From Williamsia sp. (lineage in GTDB: Bacteria; Bacteroidota; Bacteroidia; Chitinophagales; Chitinophagaceae): a stretch of 64,000 bases of DNA. Numbering within the stretch: position 1 is the first letter of the stretch; each line of letters starts with the position of its first letter. Position numbers and translations under genes: made by a program. Below are positions 26,479-36,303 of the stretch, piece after piece. The notes beneath the pieces are model-generated. The model was not told the origin of the DNA. It worked only from the letters and a program-made list of their open reading frames with translations, and made no database searches. The stretch spans positions 248,001 through 312,000 of the forward strand of contig JADCRZ010000004.1 in assembly GCA_015069695.1 (NCBI GenBank). The letters are read 5' to 3'.

Positions 26479-27667
26479 ATAGCATTTTTACAATTTGATC
26501 AACAATGTCTTTGGCAACTGCCTCCTTGGGTTTTCTGTCGTATGTGAGCACTTCCCCGCCCCTTTTAAAGATCGTTATTTTGTTGGTATCATGCCCGAAG
26601 CCCGCACCTTCATCCTGCAAAGAATTCAGCACAATCATATCAGCGTTTTTACTTGCCAGCTTTCCCAGGGCATTTTCCTGTTCATTGTTTGTTTCCAGTG
26701 AAAACCCTACCAGCACCTGGTTACCTTGTTTGCGCGCACCCAGCGCTTTGAGGATGTCTTTAGAACGGGTAAGTTCCAAAGTAAGTGTAGCTGCCTGTTT
26801 TTTTATTTTTTGCTTTTCTACTGTTACCGGTGTGTAGTCTGCTACGGCAGCGGCCATAACTCCCACGTCTGAGCCATTGAAAGCATCCATACATGCATCA
26901 TACATTTCTCCGGCCGATTGCACACGCTGTACGACCATGCCCGAGGGATCAAACTTTACGGAGGAAGGTCCCAGCACCAGGGTTACAACAGCGCCTCTCC
27001 GCACCAATTCCTGTGCAATTGCCACCCCCATCTTGCCGGATGAATGGTTTCCGATAAAACGCACCGGGTCAAGGGGTTCATAGGTTGGCCCGGCCGTAAC
27101 CAGGACTTTTTTGCCTGCCAGTTCTCCTGACTGAAAAACATGATCATGCAGGAAACGGGCAATTTCTCCGGGTTCTGCCATGCGTCCGTCGCCTACCAGT
27201 CCACTGGCGAGCTCACCATATTGCGCTGGAATCACTTTGTTGCCATAAGATTGCAGCAGGGAAAGGTTTCGCTTTGTTGCCGGATGATGCCACATATCAT
27301 CATCCATGGCCGGCGCTACTATCACAGGACAAGTAGCCGAGAGGTATGTAGCCAGAAGCAGATTGTCGCACAATCCACCCGCCATCTTGGCGAGGGTATT
27401 ACAGCTCAGGGGTGCAATCAACATGACGTCTGCCCATCTTCCCAGCATAACATGGTTGGCCCAGGTATTTTCTGTAAACAGCTCATCCTGTACTGGATTT
27501 TTTGAAAGGGTTGATAAGGTAAGTGGCGATACAAAACTTTTTGCGGCATGGGTCATCACTACTTTTACCTCTCCTCCCCCTTTCACAATTTGACGGACCA
27601 GCAATACAGACTTGTACGCAGCTATGCTCCCGCTGATACCAAGCAATATTTTCTTTCCCTTGAACAT
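26471..27667 (-). CDS. coaBC: Phosphopantothenoylcysteine decarboxylase / phosphopantothenate-cysteine ligase
   Basis: 398 residues in two parts. The N-terminal flavoprotein decarboxylase (CoaC, about 1-180) has GISGSIAAYKS and the GLCDNLLLATYLS cysteine loop; its PxMNxxMW motif reads APAMDDDMW, with Asp where Asn is usual. The C-terminal synthetase (CoaB) has VTAGPTYEPLDPVRFIGNHS and KMGVAIAQEL. It makes 4'-phosphopantetheine in coenzyme A synthesis. It follows rpoZ by 96 bp in the bamD-rpoZ-coaBC order. Confidence 0.95.
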   Translation of the reverse strand: MFKGKKILLGISGSIAAYKSVLLVRQIVKGGGEVKVVMTHAAKSFVSPLTLSTLSKNPVQDELFTENTWANHVMLGRWADVMLIAPLSCNTLAKMAGGLCDNLLLATYLSATCPVIVAPAMDDDMWHHPATKRNLSLLQSYGNKVIPAQYGELASGLVGDGRMAEPGEIARFLHDHVFQSGELAGKKVLVTAGPTYEPLDPVRFIGNHSSGKMGVAIAQELVRRGAVVTLVLGPSSVKFDPSGMVVQRVQSAGEMYDACMDAFNGSDVGVMAAAVADYTPVTVEKQKIKKQAATLTLELTRSKDILKALGARKQGNQVLVGFSLETNNEQENALGKLASKNADMIVLNSLQDEGAGFGHDTNKITIFKRGGEVLTYDRKPKEAVAKDIVDQIVKMLYA

Positions 27668-27763
27668 ACAGGCTGTGTCTTGCTATCTTTTTGAAAATCC
27701 TGGTACAAACCAAAAACGACAGGTAGATCTGTCGTTTTATAAAATTAGGTGTCTTTCCAGGAA

Positions 27764-28105
27764 CTAGTTAAACAGGTTGTCTTCGTTTTTCCTGTAGTAA
27801 ATCTTTTCATCCATAAACTCCTGGGTGGCGAGGAGTGCCGGGTTGGGCATTCTCTCGTAAGCCCTTGAGATTTCTATCTGCTCCTTGTTCTCATGAATTT
27901 CTTCCAGGCTGTCTGTATGGCTGGCAAATTCTTCCAGCTTGTTGTGCAATTCTTCCTTGAGGGTGATGTTAATCTGGTTGGCCCTTTTAGCGATAATCGC
28001 AATAGATTCGTACAAGTTGCCTGTCTTGTTCTTGATATCAGTCAGGTTCTTGGTTTCCGCCGTATTGGTGGTATTGGTGCTAAGTTGTCTTCTTAACTTG
28101 CTCAT
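27764..28105 (-). CDS. rpoZ: RNA polymerase omega subunit family protein
   Basis: 113 residues counted from MSKLRRQLSTNTTNTAE at 28105; a longer frame from 28162 adds 19 residues lying inside bamD. The conserved omega core is visible (NLYESIAIIAKRANQIN), with an acidic C-terminal part typical for Bacteroidetes. Omega helps fold and stabilise the β' subunit of RNA polymerase. Its first 26 bp overlap the end of bamD. Confidence 0.82.
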   Translation of the reverse strand: MSKLRRQLSTNTTNTAETKNLTDIKNKTGNLYESIAIIAKRANQINITLKEELHNKLEEFASHTDSLEEIHENKEQIEISRAYERMPNPALLATQEFMDEKIYYRKNEDNLFN

Positions 28106-28901
28106 TGTTTTCTTCTTTGATGTTTTTAATGGTATTTTGAGAGGTGCTAAGAAATTTTTCAACTTCTTTCACCAGGCTGCTGTTGGGAAATTTGTCCATG
28201 AAATCATTGCATTCAGTGATGACCTGGGTATAGCGTTCCGACTTTTTCTCCTCAACGCTCAGGGCAGCATACTGAAAATATGCGTGAATAACCTGTAATT
28301 TGTACTGATCGCCTTTTTGCGAGTCAGGATAATTGTTCAGCAAGGTGCTGTAAGCAATTGCGGCTGCTTTGTACTGTCCTACGTTGTAGTACAATTCCGC
28401 ACTTCTGGCTTCTTTTGCTTCCAGCTTGGCGCGGCACAGATCGATAATTTCAGTTGCTTCTTTTGATCTTGGCGAACTGGGATGCGTATTGATAAAGGTT
28501 TGCATGAACCCGATCGCTTTGTGGGTATTGGTTTGATCCAGCTCAACCTTGGGCGATTGTTTGTAGTAGGAATAAGCACGCATATAGCTCATTTCTTCTG
28601 CCCGGGGACTGGTAGGGAACACTTCAACAAAGCCTTTAAAGAGATTTTCAGCATTCATGTAATCTCTTTGATAAAAGGCGCAGTAAGCATATTTGAAATA
28701 GACGTTTTCGAACTTTTCTGTTCCTTTTACAATGGGGAACAGCTCCTCAAATAATTGCTGTGCATAGTTATACTTCTTCTTGTCGTAGTATTCATTGGCC
28801 ATTTGAAGCTTATAGTCATAATCATGGCTTTTTTGAACTTTCGCAAACTTGGAGCAGGAAAACAGCAATGTACAGGCAAGAAACAGCAGAAGAACTCTCA
28901 T
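28080..28901 (-). CDS. bamD: Outer membrane protein assembly factor BamD
   Basis: 273 residues. It begins with a lipoprotein signal (LLLFLACTLLFSCSKF) with the Cys of the lipobox at about residue 16. The mature protein is a series of TPR-like repeats (YNYAQQLFEELFPIVKG, YCAFYQRDYMNAENLFKGFV, QYKAAAIAYSTLLNNYP). BamD is an essential lipoprotein partner of BamA in folding β-barrel proteins. It leads the bamD-rpoZ-coaBC-DUF4835-DUF4296 operon. Confidence 0.92.
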   Translation of the reverse strand: MRVLLLFLACTLLFSCSKFAKVQKSHDYDYKLQMANEYYDKKKYNYAQQLFEELFPIVKGTEKFENVYFKYAYCAFYQRDYMNAENLFKGFVEVFPTSPRAEEMSYMRAYSYYKQSPKVELDQTNTHKAIGFMQTFINTHPSSPRSKEATEIIDLCRAKLEAKEARSAELYYNVGQYKAAAIAYSTLLNNYPDSQKGDQYKLQVIHAYFQYAALSVEEKKSERYTQVITECNDFMDKFPNSSLVKEVEKFLSTSQNTIKNIKEENNEQVKKTT

Positions 28902-28922
28902 ACCTTAAATGTCTATAAACTA

Positions 28923-28953
28923 CAAATATGCATCATTTTTCCCGGCTTTCAAA
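28923..28953 (-). promoter_or_regulatory. Promoter of the bamD operon
   Basis: Reading the minus strand, TTTTG (28954-28950) and CATATTTG (28930-28923) are separated by exactly 19 nt; the second box differs from TAnnTTTG at one position. Transcription would begin near 28916, about 15 nt before the bamD ATG. Confidence 0.6.
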
Positions 28954-28974
28954 AGGGGCGCCGTTAACGATAAT

Positions 28975-29004
28975 GTAAAAACCCTCCTTGCAGAGGGTTT
29001 TTAC
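28975..29004. terminator. Intrinsic terminator after the OmpA-family gene
   Basis: A 12-bp perfect stem (28975-28986 with 28993-29004, 6-nt loop) has A and T runs within its arms. It lies 23 bp past the stop of the minus-strand OmpA gene and upstream of the bamD promoter. It can fold from either strand. Confidence 0.92.
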
Positions 29005-29026
29005 ATAACAATATTTAATGATCAGT

Positions 29027-30661
29027 TTATTTTCTTCTTCTCAGGTTGGGAGAAGGAGCAGGTACTGAGTTGGGAACATCATCAGCGGTTGCTTCTTTCA
29101 GATCCACTGTATCAGCAGCACCTTCAGCCTGGCCGTATTTGAATACGAACCGATCCTGGCTGAGGCCTTCTTTTTCAACCATGTAGTTGATCACTGCGTT
29201 TACACGATCCCAGCTCAGCTGTTGAGCAGCTTTGTTGGATTCGCCGTAACCAACCACAGCTACTCTACATTGTGCGTTTGTACGCATTCTTTCCGCTACA
29301 CCAGCCAGAACAGCTTTCGCATCATTGCTCAGGGCAATTGTACGTCCTTTGAATGATACGCTAGGCAGATCACCGATGCCGCATGTACCACCTGGTCTCC
29401 AACCTGATTTGATCAGGGAATCAAGGGTGTTGCAGCAAGCAGGAGGAGGACAGTTACCTACGCCGTCTGCGTTAACAGGCTGGCATTGTGTGGGGGTAAC
29501 CAGTTCTTTATCCTTGTAGTCAGGTACACCATCACCATCTGTATCGCGGCTTACACCATGAGAGTCAACCGGTGCGTTAGCGGGTGTATTGGGTTCTTGG
29601 TCGAATTGGTCAGTGATACCATCGCCATCGGCATCATCCAGCACTGGCTTCGGAAGTTTCATGTGCTTAGGCTGGTTGATTTCGTTGTAAGCATAGTCAA
29701 GCGGATTAACCCACCAGAGTGGCTCGATAGCATGTTTGCCCAGGTTAATGTTCAAACCTACAGTCAGGTAGTTGAAGGCATCTTTGTCACCAGAAAGGGT
29801 TTTAGCTCCGGTTACACCAGGAATGTTCTGGTAACGTTGACCGTCCAGCAGGTCTGTGGTGGTGAAAGAAAAGCGATCTTCCAGGGCGAGGTTGATTCTT
29901 TTGCTCAGTTTGAATGCGAGGCCGGCTCCTACAGAAGCTGTTGGAGTGAAAGGCAGACCAAACAGTTTTTGCTGCTGATTGCCATTGCTTTCTCCGCTGG
30001 TTTCGTATGAATCATCCAGCAGGTTTTTCAACGCCTTCTTGGTATCTTTTTTATTTGCATTGCTGTTACCGGCAACACTGGCAAAGTTGTACAAAGCATT
30101 GCCATTTAAAGCATTCACTTTAGAGCTAAAGAATGCAGCGCCCAAGCCACCGATCAGGTAAACCTCAACGCTAGATTTGTCTTTGTGAAACTTGATGTTG
30201 TTCAGTGAAGCAATACCTTCGATAGAAAAGTCTTGCAAAGTTGTTTTGTAGTTGTCGTAGATGGGGGTACCAGCTGTATAGCGTGAAAAAGAAGAGCTGA
30301 AACCATTTGTTCTGGATTTCCAGTTCAGTCCTTTTGCCATTCCATACAGGTATTCAGCACGGACAGAGAAAACATATCCCAGTGCTTTTCTCACGTGTAC
30401 ACCAAAACCCGCTGTTGGAATAGTTGCAGGAATATCACCACTGACTGCAAAAGACCCTACTTTAACACCTATTTCCCACTGGTCCCTTGGCTTAGCAGGA
30501 AAAGGATAAGCATTGTTCTTAAATTCGTTGTGCTGAGGAAGATTCTTTTTGGAAATAAGCGAAGAATCCAACACATCATACCCTGTTGTCGTCTGGGCGA
30601 ACGTCCCCAACGCAAAGAGGCATAAGATGCCCGTAAAGAAAGAGTACTTTTTACTTGCCAT
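29027..30661 (-). CDS. OmpA-family outer membrane protein with thrombospondin-3 repeats
   Basis: 544 residues. A signal peptide (ILCLFALGTFAQ) is followed by an outer-membrane β-barrel-like region to about residue 325. Then come calcium-binding thrombospondin type-3 repeats (DADGDGITDQFDQEPNTP, DTDGDGVPDYKDKE), a Cys-rich turn (NCPPPACCNTLD) and an OmpA-like peptidoglycan-binding domain (RVAVVGYGESNKAAQQLS). It should span the outer membrane and grip the cell wall. The gene stands alone, with a perfect promoter match upstream and a strong terminator. Confidence 0.9.
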   Translation of the reverse strand: MASKKYSFFTGILCLFALGTFAQTTTGYDVLDSSLISKKNLPQHNEFKNNAYPFPAKPRDQWEIGVKVGSFAVSGDIPATIPTAGFGVHVRKALGYVFSVRAEYLYGMAKGLNWKSRTNGFSSSFSRYTAGTPIYDNYKTTLQDFSIEGIASLNNIKFHKDKSSVEVYLIGGLGAAFFSSKVNALNGNALYNFASVAGNSNANKKDTKKALKNLLDDSYETSGESNGNQQQKLFGLPFTPTASVGAGLAFKLSKRINLALEDRFSFTTTDLLDGQRYQNIPGVTGAKTLSGDKDAFNYLTVGLNINLGKHAIEPLWWVNPLDYAYNEINQPKHMKLPKPVLDDADGDGITDQFDQEPNTPANAPVDSHGVSRDTDGDGVPDYKDKELVTPTQCQPVNADGVGNCPPPACCNTLDSLIKSGWRPGGTCGIGDLPSVSFKGRTIALSNDAKAVLAGVAERMRTNAQCRVAVVGYGESNKAAQQLSWDRVNAVINYMVEKEGLSQDRFVFKYGQAEGAADTVDLKEATADDVPNSVPAPSPNLRRRK

Positions 30662-30707
30662 AACTGAATTTTATATATTATTATAATTAGACCCTGCTAA
30701 CAAGCCA

Positions 30708-30738
30708 CAAAAATATCAATTGGTGAGTATCTACCAAA
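30708..30738 (-). promoter_or_regulatory. Promoter of the OmpA-family gene
   Basis: On the minus strand, TTTG (30738-30735), a 19-nt spacer, and TATTTTTG (30715-30708) fit the Bacteroidetes consensus exactly. The start of transcription would be about 30701, leaving a leader of about 40 nt. Confidence 0.85.
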
Positions 30739-30752
30739 TTTTTTTGGGCTGC

Positions 30753-30796
30753 TCACGCCAGTAACGTGAACAAAATCAATACCAACCATGGCGTGA
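30753..30796. repeat. TCACG/CGTGA inverted repeats between divergent genes
   Basis: TCACGCCA (30753-30760) is repeated inverted as TGGCGTGA (30789-30796), and a nearer CGTGA lies at 30764-30768. The repeats sit between the OmpA promoter and the polyprenyl synthase gene. They could be operator half-sites; no regulator is known. Confidence 0.5.
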
Positions 30797-30859
30797 ATTT
30801 CAATCTGTGGCCTGATCAAAATTCTAATTCATTGTGTAATTTGCCCCCTTAATCAAAGA

Positions 30860-31822
30860 ATGAAAATATCACACGCAATTATAAGCGAAGAATTGGCTGT
30901 TTTTGAAGAAAAATTCAGAAAATATGTAAAAAGCAATGTTTTATTATTAGACAGAATCATGAGTTTTATAGTAAAACGTAAAGGAAAACAACTACGTCCG
31001 ATGTTCGTTTTACTCACAGCCAAACTCTGCGGTGATATCAATGAATCAACTTACCGGGCTGCATCCCTTGTTGAACTTCTTCATACTGCATCTCTTGTAC
31101 ATGACGATGTAGTAGACGAATCGCTGGAAAGACGGGGATTTTTTTCTACATACGCTTTATGGAAAGCCAAGGTTTCTGTACTCGTAGGTGATTATTTACT
31201 TGCAAAGGGTCTTTTACTCTCTTTGGACAACAGTGATTTTCGTATTTTACAGTTGTTATCAGAAGCCGTAAAAGCTATGAGTGAAGGTGAATTGCTGCAA
31301 ATGGAAAAATCACGCACCCTGAACCTGCAGGAAGACAGCTATTTTGAAATCATTAAAAACAAAACAGCCTCCTTGCTTGCTTCTGCCTGTGCAGCCGGCG
31401 CCTACTCCGTTACGCAAAATGAAGTGTATGCAGACAAGATGCGGGCATTCGGGCAGAATGTAGGCATCGCATTCCAGATAAAAGACGACCTGTTCGATTA
31501 TGGATATGAAGACGTGGGAAAACCCACGGGAAATGACATCAAGGAAAAAAAGATTACGCTTCCTATGATATATACCCTGGGCAAAGTAGGAGCTTCTACC
31601 AAACGCGAAATCATCTACATCATCAAGAATCAAAACCGGGACAAAAAAAAGGTCAACCAAATTATCCAGGAAGTGGTGAAAGCAGGTGGTGTGGAATACG
31701 CAACAGAGAAGATGTTTCAATACCGCGACAAAGCCCTGGAAATTCTGTATGAGTTTCCCGACAATGATATGCGGCGTGGGTTGGAAGAGCTGGTCCGGTT
31801 CACCACCGACCGCAAATATTAA
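30860..31822 (+). CDS. Polyprenyl diphosphate synthase
   Basis: 320 residues. The first Asp-rich motif is LVHDDVVDES (about residues 79-88) and the second is KDDLFDYG (about 213). Both are DDxxD, as in long-chain trans-prenyltransferases, and GKQLRPMFVLLTAKL precedes the first. It chains isopentenyl units to make the side chain of menaquinone or a similar lipid; the chain length cannot be told from sequence. It is divergent from the OmpA gene, and recJ follows 99 bp later. Confidence 0.92.
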   Translation: MKISHAIISEELAVFEEKFRKYVKSNVLLLDRIMSFIVKRKGKQLRPMFVLLTAKLCGDINESTYRAASLVELLHTASLVHDDVVDESLERRGFFSTYALWKAKVSVLVGDYLLAKGLLLSLDNSDFRILQLLSEAVKAMSEGELLQMEKSRTLNLQEDSYFEIIKNKTASLLASACAAGAYSVTQNEVYADKMRAFGQNVGIAFQIKDDLFDYGYEDVGKPTGNDIKEKKITLPMIYTLGKVGASTKREIIYIIKNQNRDKKKVNQIIQEVVKAGGVEYATEKMFQYRDKALEILYEFPDNDMRRGLEELVRFTTDRKY

Positions 31823-31921
31823 AGAAAGGCCCTTCCAGACATCCTTATTTGAAAAACCGATTAATCCGTTTGTATGATGCCCGGGCTCACGGGTATCATA
31901 CCAATCACAGCAACGATCAAC

Positions 31922-33628
31922 ATGGAAAAACGTTGGAAAATCCTTCCGGAAGACGCGACCAGGACTGCGAACTTACAGTCACGCCTGCAGATCAGTTATG
32001 TATTGTGCAATTTGCTGGTTCAGCGTGGACTGGAAACATTCGAGCAGTGTAAGGAGTATTTCCGCCCTCAACTGAGCGATCTTCATAGCCCCTGGCTCAT
32101 GAAAGACATGCAAAAAGCAGTCGATCGGCTGACAGCTGCTTTTTCCAACAGGGAAAAAATTCTTGTGTTCGGTGATTATGATGTAGACGGTACCACATCT
32201 GTTGCGCTGCTTTATCAATTCCTTCACCGTGTATACAGTCCTGATCTGATCGATTTTTATATTCCGCACCGCTACCATGAAGGATACGGGATCAGCAAGA
32301 CCGGGATCGACTATGCAAAGGAACGAGGCTTTTCCCTTATCATATCCCTCGACTGCGGCATCAAAGCTTCCGAGCTGATTTCCTATGCCCGCACGATAGA
32401 CATCGATTTTATCGTCTGCGATCACCATCTTCCTGACAACGAGTTGCCGCCTGCAGTAGCCATTCTCAATCCCAAACAACCTGATTGCAGCTATCCCTAC
32501 AAAGAACTGTGTGGCTGCGGGGTAGGCTTTAAACTGATCAGCGCACTGGCTGAACAATTACAAGTACCTTTCGACCACACCACTTGTTACCTGGAACTGG
32601 TTGCCACCGCCATTGCTGCCGACATCGTACCTATAACCGGAGAGAACCGGATCCTGGCATATCATGGATTAAAAAAAATCAATCAAGATCCCTGTCCGGG
32701 CATCAAAGCCCTCATCCAGCTGAGCGGCATGAACAAAGAGCTGCATATCTCCCACGTCCTGTTTGTAATCGCCCCGCGGGTAAACGCAGCCGGCAGAATG
32801 GATGATGCGAGAAAAGCCGTACAGCTCTTTATAGAAAAGGATTATGAAGCGGCAGTCCTGTTTGCTGAGAAGCTGCATGCTGACAATGCAGACCGGAAGC
32901 AGGCTGACCTGAGCATTACCGAAGAAGCCGTAGCCCTGATCGAGCTGGATACCGTGCAGATCAACAAAAAATCAACTGTTCTCTTTCAACCTCACTGGCA
33001 CAAGGGTGTGGTTGGTATCGTAGCTTCCCGCCTGATTGACCGGTACTACAGGCCTACCATTGTGCTCACCCAAAGCGGCACCCTGGTAGCAGGCAGCGCC
33101 CGGAGTGTAAACGGGTTTAATTTATATGAAGCCATCCACGCCTGCCGCGAACACCTGATTGGGTACGGTGGCCATTTTGCAGCCGCCGGCATGACCCTGC
33201 TGCCCGAAAAAGTAGACGCATTCAGCAGCATGTTTGAAGAAGTTGTTGCTTCTACCATCCTGCCTGACCTGCTTGTTCCTGAACTAACGATCGATGCAGA
33301 AGTCAGGTTTACTTCTCTTACCCGTTCTTTTTTTAATATCATCTGCCAGATGGAACCCTTTGGCCCTGGTAACGACAAACCGGTCTTTATCACCAGGGGC
33401 ATTGCCCACCACCGTTTCTCGCGGATCGTAAAAGACCATCATATCCGTTTTGTATTGCAACAGGACGGTATCCGGCTCTACGGCATTGGATTTAACCTGG
33501 CGGGCAAGTTCCCCCTGCTCCAGCTGCAAAAACCCATCGATGTTGTTTATACCCTGGATGAAAACGACTGGAACAATGAAAAGCACCTCCAGCTAAAAGT
33601 CATCGACTTCCGCCTGTCTGAATGCTAA
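31922..33628 (+). CDS. recJ: Single-stranded-DNA-specific exonuclease RecJ
   Basis: 568 residues from MEKRWKILPEDAT at 31922; an earlier ATG at 31874 adds 16 residues with no family support. DHH-family motifs are in order: VFGDYDVDGTTS, SLDCGIKASE, VCDHHLPDNE, and the DHHA1 glycine motif GYGGHFAAAGMTL. It degrades ssDNA 5' to 3' in recombination and mismatch repair. Its stop overlaps the start of the methyltransferase gene (ATGCTAA at 33622-33628). Confidence 0.94.
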   Translation: MEKRWKILPEDATRTANLQSRLQISYVLCNLLVQRGLETFEQCKEYFRPQLSDLHSPWLMKDMQKAVDRLTAAFSNREKILVFGDYDVDGTTSVALLYQFLHRVYSPDLIDFYIPHRYHEGYGISKTGIDYAKERGFSLIISLDCGIKASELISYARTIDIDFIVCDHHLPDNELPPAVAILNPKQPDCSYPYKELCGCGVGFKLISALAEQLQVPFDHTTCYLELVATAIAADIVPITGENRILAYHGLKKINQDPCPGIKALIQLSGMNKELHISHVLFVIAPRVNAAGRMDDARKAVQLFIEKDYEAAVLFAEKLHADNADRKQADLSITEEAVALIELDTVQINKKSTVLFQPHWHKGVVGIVASRLIDRYYRPTIVLTQSGTLVAGSARSVNGFNLYEAIHACREHLIGYGGHFAAAGMTLLPEKVDAFSSMFEEVVASTILPDLLVPELTIDAEVRFTSLTRSFFNIICQMEPFGPGNDKPVFITRGIAHHRFSRIVKDHHIRFVLQQDGIRLYGIGFNLAGKFPLLQLQKPIDVVYTLDENDWNNEKHLQLKVIDFRLSEC

Positions 33629-34305
33629 AGTACCTGTACTATATCCGCTACTTCTTTTATATCATGTGGAACTGGAACGGGCGGCTGGCTCTTTTTACCA
33701 TGTATCATGAAATAAGGGGAGAAAGTAAATACAAACTCAACACATCAAGACTCAACTCACTGACCGGGCTTGCCGTTACCGGCAACAACCTGCAGCATGC
33801 TGAAATATACCAGGGTGCCAGCTATTTCCTGCTGGAAAACTTATTCGGGCATTTGCGCACCCTGCACCAGGGCAAATCATTTGTTGATATGGGATGTGGA
33901 AAGGGCCGCGCCTTAACCGTTGCTGCCCACTATGGTTTTGTTTACATAACCGGTGTTGATTTTGCCCGCGACTTGTGCAGGGAAGCAGAATACAATTGCA
34001 AAAAACTTCAAACAGACTTCCCAGCTGTGCACTGCCGGATCATCTGCGCCGATGCAGCAGAATACCGTTTTGAAAAAGAGATGGATACCATTTATTTTTT
34101 CAATCCGTTTGATCAGATCGTAATGGCCCAGGTATTAAAAAATTTGCAGGAAAGCTTTTACCACCACCCGAGAACTTTGTTTGTTGTGTATCTGAATCCG
34201 CAGCACAAGGCCCTTTTCTTAAAGGCAGGTTTTGAAGAAGTATACTATATACAAAAAATGGAATTTGTGGAAGCCTCCATATTAAAAAAGCCTGTAGGTG
34301 TTTGA
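33622..34305 (+). CDS. SAM-dependent methyltransferase
   Basis: 227 residues. The AdoMet-binding motif I is FVDMGCGKGRALTVA (about residues 88-102), with motif II-like ITGVDFARDL and a YFFNPFDQ post-motif. The substrate is unknown. An N-terminal aromatic stretch (YLYYIRYFFYIMWNW) may touch the membrane. It overlaps recJ by 7 bp, so the two are co-translated. Its last codons form the arm of a terminator shared with htpG. Confidence 0.82.
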   Translation: MLKYLYYIRYFFYIMWNWNGRLALFTMYHEIRGESKYKLNTSRLNSLTGLAVTGNNLQHAEIYQGASYFLLENLFGHLRTLHQGKSFVDMGCGKGRALTVAAHYGFVYITGVDFARDLCREAEYNCKKLQTDFPAVHCRIICADAAEYRFEKEMDTIYFFNPFDQIVMAQVLKNLQESFYHHPRTLFVVYLNPQHKALFLKAGFEEVYYIQKMEFVEASILKKPVGV

Positions 34306-34322
34306 CCACGCTACAGGCTTTT
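34286..34322 (-). terminator. Intrinsic terminator of htpG, overlapping the methyltransferase stop
   Basis: A 12-bp stem (34286-34297 with 34311-34322, 13-nt loop) has an A/T flank that gives a long T-run on the minus strand and a shorter one on the plus strand. One arm lies inside the last codons of the methyltransferase gene. It serves htpG best, and perhaps both convergent genes. Confidence 0.85.
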
Positions 34323-34340
34323 CAGATAATGGTTTCTATC

Positions 34341-36200
34341 TTATAATGTAATGATCGGACTTTTTTTATCCTGCTCCATCAGCTCAACGCTTCTGCCGAT
34401 AAACGCGGTGAGGTCAACCCCTTTCAGCAATCCTTGCGATAAGAGGGCTAAGTCGGCCAGGTTGCGAACCTGCTTTTCCTGCTTTTCCCCGTTTTCTTCT
34501 TTGAGAATTTGCTGGTAAATAGGATGGTTGCCGTTTACAGTAATGGTTACCTCATCAGGCATATTTGCATAAAATCCGCCCATCGAACCGCTTACTGCAG
34601 CCATGTCTTTCATCCGCCGCATAAATTCCGGACGGGTCGCAACAACCGGCAATGCATCAGCACTCAGGCCTTTGACTTCTACCGTTACATGCAGTCCGGC
34701 ATTCTGTACATTGAACAGCTCTTTTAATTTTGTTTCGTCTTCGCTTGACAGCACACTTGTGGTAGCGTCGGCTTTGTCGATCAGGTTATCTACGATGTCT
34801 GCATCTACCCTGGTAAAATGCACGCTATCCCACTTCATCTCCATCTGGTTCAGGAATGCAGCATCTACCAGCGTTTCTGTTTTTACCACTTTGTATCCCT
34901 TGCGAACAGCTTGCTGGATATATGCATCCTGCTGTACCGGGTCGGTGGTATAGATGATCACAAGTTTGCCGTCCTTGTTTTTTTGCAGCGCTTCGGTCTC
35001 TGTTCTGTACTCATCAAGGGTGTAGAACCGCTTTTTATCACCTTCTGCTACGGCATCTTCAAAGATGTGAAACTTGTTTGCCTTGTCAAGAAATTTGTCG
35101 TCGGTCATCATGCCGTACTTTACAAACAAGCCCAGGCTTTCCCATTTTTCTTCGTAGGAAGGCCGGTCTTTTGTAAACATTTCTTCCAGCTTGTCTGCTA
35201 CTTTTTTGGTGATGTGCGCATTGATCTTTTTTACGTTTGGATCACCTTGCAGATAGCTTCGGCTAACGTTCAACGGTATATCCGGCGAGTCTATCACGCC
35301 ATGCAGGAGCATGAGAAATTCCGGTACAATGTCTTTTACCTCATCAGTAACAAAAACCTGGTTGCTGTAGAGCTGGATTTTGTCTTTTTGAATTTCGTAG
35401 CTCTGCTTGATCTTGGGGAAGTAAAGGATACCGGTGAGGTTGAACGGATAATCTACATTCAGGTGGATCCAGAACAAGGGCGCTTCGCTGAAAGGATAAA
35501 GTTCCTTGTAGAAATTCTGATAGTCTTCGGTTGTGAGATCAGCCGGCTTTTTTGTCCAGGCCGGATTGGTATTGTTGATCTGTTTGCCTTCGAAAGAGAC
35601 AGGAACAGGTAAGAATTTACAGAATTTTTCCAGGATGCCTTTTACTCTGTCGGCTTCTAAAAATTCCTGGCTTTCTTCGTTGATGTGAAGGATGATGTCG
35701 GTGCCTCTTTCTGCTTTCTCGGTTTCTTCGAGTGTGTATTCCGGGCTGCCGTCACATTCCCAGCGCACGGCTTTGGCATCTTCGCGGAAACTCTTGGTAA
35801 CGATCTCTACGCGGTCGCTCACCATGAATGAGCTGTAAAATCCCAACCCGAAATGACCGATGATATTGGCGCCGTTCTGTCCTTTGTATTTGGTCAGGAA
35901 CTCTTCCGCACTGCTGAAGGCAACCTGGTTGATGTATTTGTCTACTTCTTCAGCCGTCATCCCGATCCCCTTATCTGCGATCGTCAAGGTCTTATTTTCA
36001 GCATCCAGCCTGATCTCAATGCCTAACTCACCCAATTCTCCTTTGGCTTCCCCGATTGAAGAATAGGTTTTCAGCTTCTGGGTCGCATCTACTGCATTGC
36101 TGACCAGCTCACGGATAAAGATCTCGTGATCACTGTACAAGAATTTTTTGATAATAGGAAAGATGTTCTCGGTCTGAACGCGGATATTTCCTGTTGCCAT
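34341..36200 (-). CDS. htpG: Molecular chaperone HtpG (Hsp90)
   Basis: 619 residues, typical for bacterial Hsp90. The N-terminal ATPase has FIRELVSNAVDAT, TIADKGIGMT and IGHFGLGFYSSFMV; the middle domain has RSYLQGDPNVK and LGLFVKYGMM. The C-terminal dimerisation domain ends in SPIITL. It assists late folding of client proteins with ATP. The gene is monocistronic, with a terminator after it. Confidence 0.97.
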   Translation of the reverse strand: MATGNIRVQTENIFPIIKKFLYSDHEIFIRELVSNAVDATQKLKTYSSIGEAKGELGELGIEIRLDAENKTLTIADKGIGMTAEEVDKYINQVAFSSAEEFLTKYKGQNGANIIGHFGLGFYSSFMVSDRVEIVTKSFREDAKAVRWECDGSPEYTLEETEKAERGTDIILHINEESQEFLEADRVKGILEKFCKFLPVPVSFEGKQINNTNPAWTKKPADLTTEDYQNFYKELYPFSEAPLFWIHLNVDYPFNLTGILYFPKIKQSYEIQKDKIQLYSNQVFVTDEVKDIVPEFLMLLHGVIDSPDIPLNVSRSYLQGDPNVKKINAHITKKVADKLEEMFTKDRPSYEEKWESLGLFVKYGMMTDDKFLDKANKFHIFEDAVAEGDKKRFYTLDEYRTETEALQKNKDGKLVIIYTTDPVQQDAYIQQAVRKGYKVVKTETLVDAAFLNQMEMKWDSVHFTRVDADIVDNLIDKADATTSVLSSEDETKLKELFNVQNAGLHVTVEVKGLSADALPVVATRPEFMRRMKDMAAVSGSMGGFYANMPDEVTITVNGNHPIYQQILKEENGEKQEKQVRNLADLALLSQGLLKGVDLTAFIGRSVELMEQDKKSPIITL

Positions 36201-36303
36201 ATTTTAAAAATTTAATTATGAACAGATTGTAAGCCTCTTTGTCAAACCGGGTGCCAGACGCGCTACAGGCCTGCGATGCAGAAAAAATGGCAGAAAACAA
36301 GGA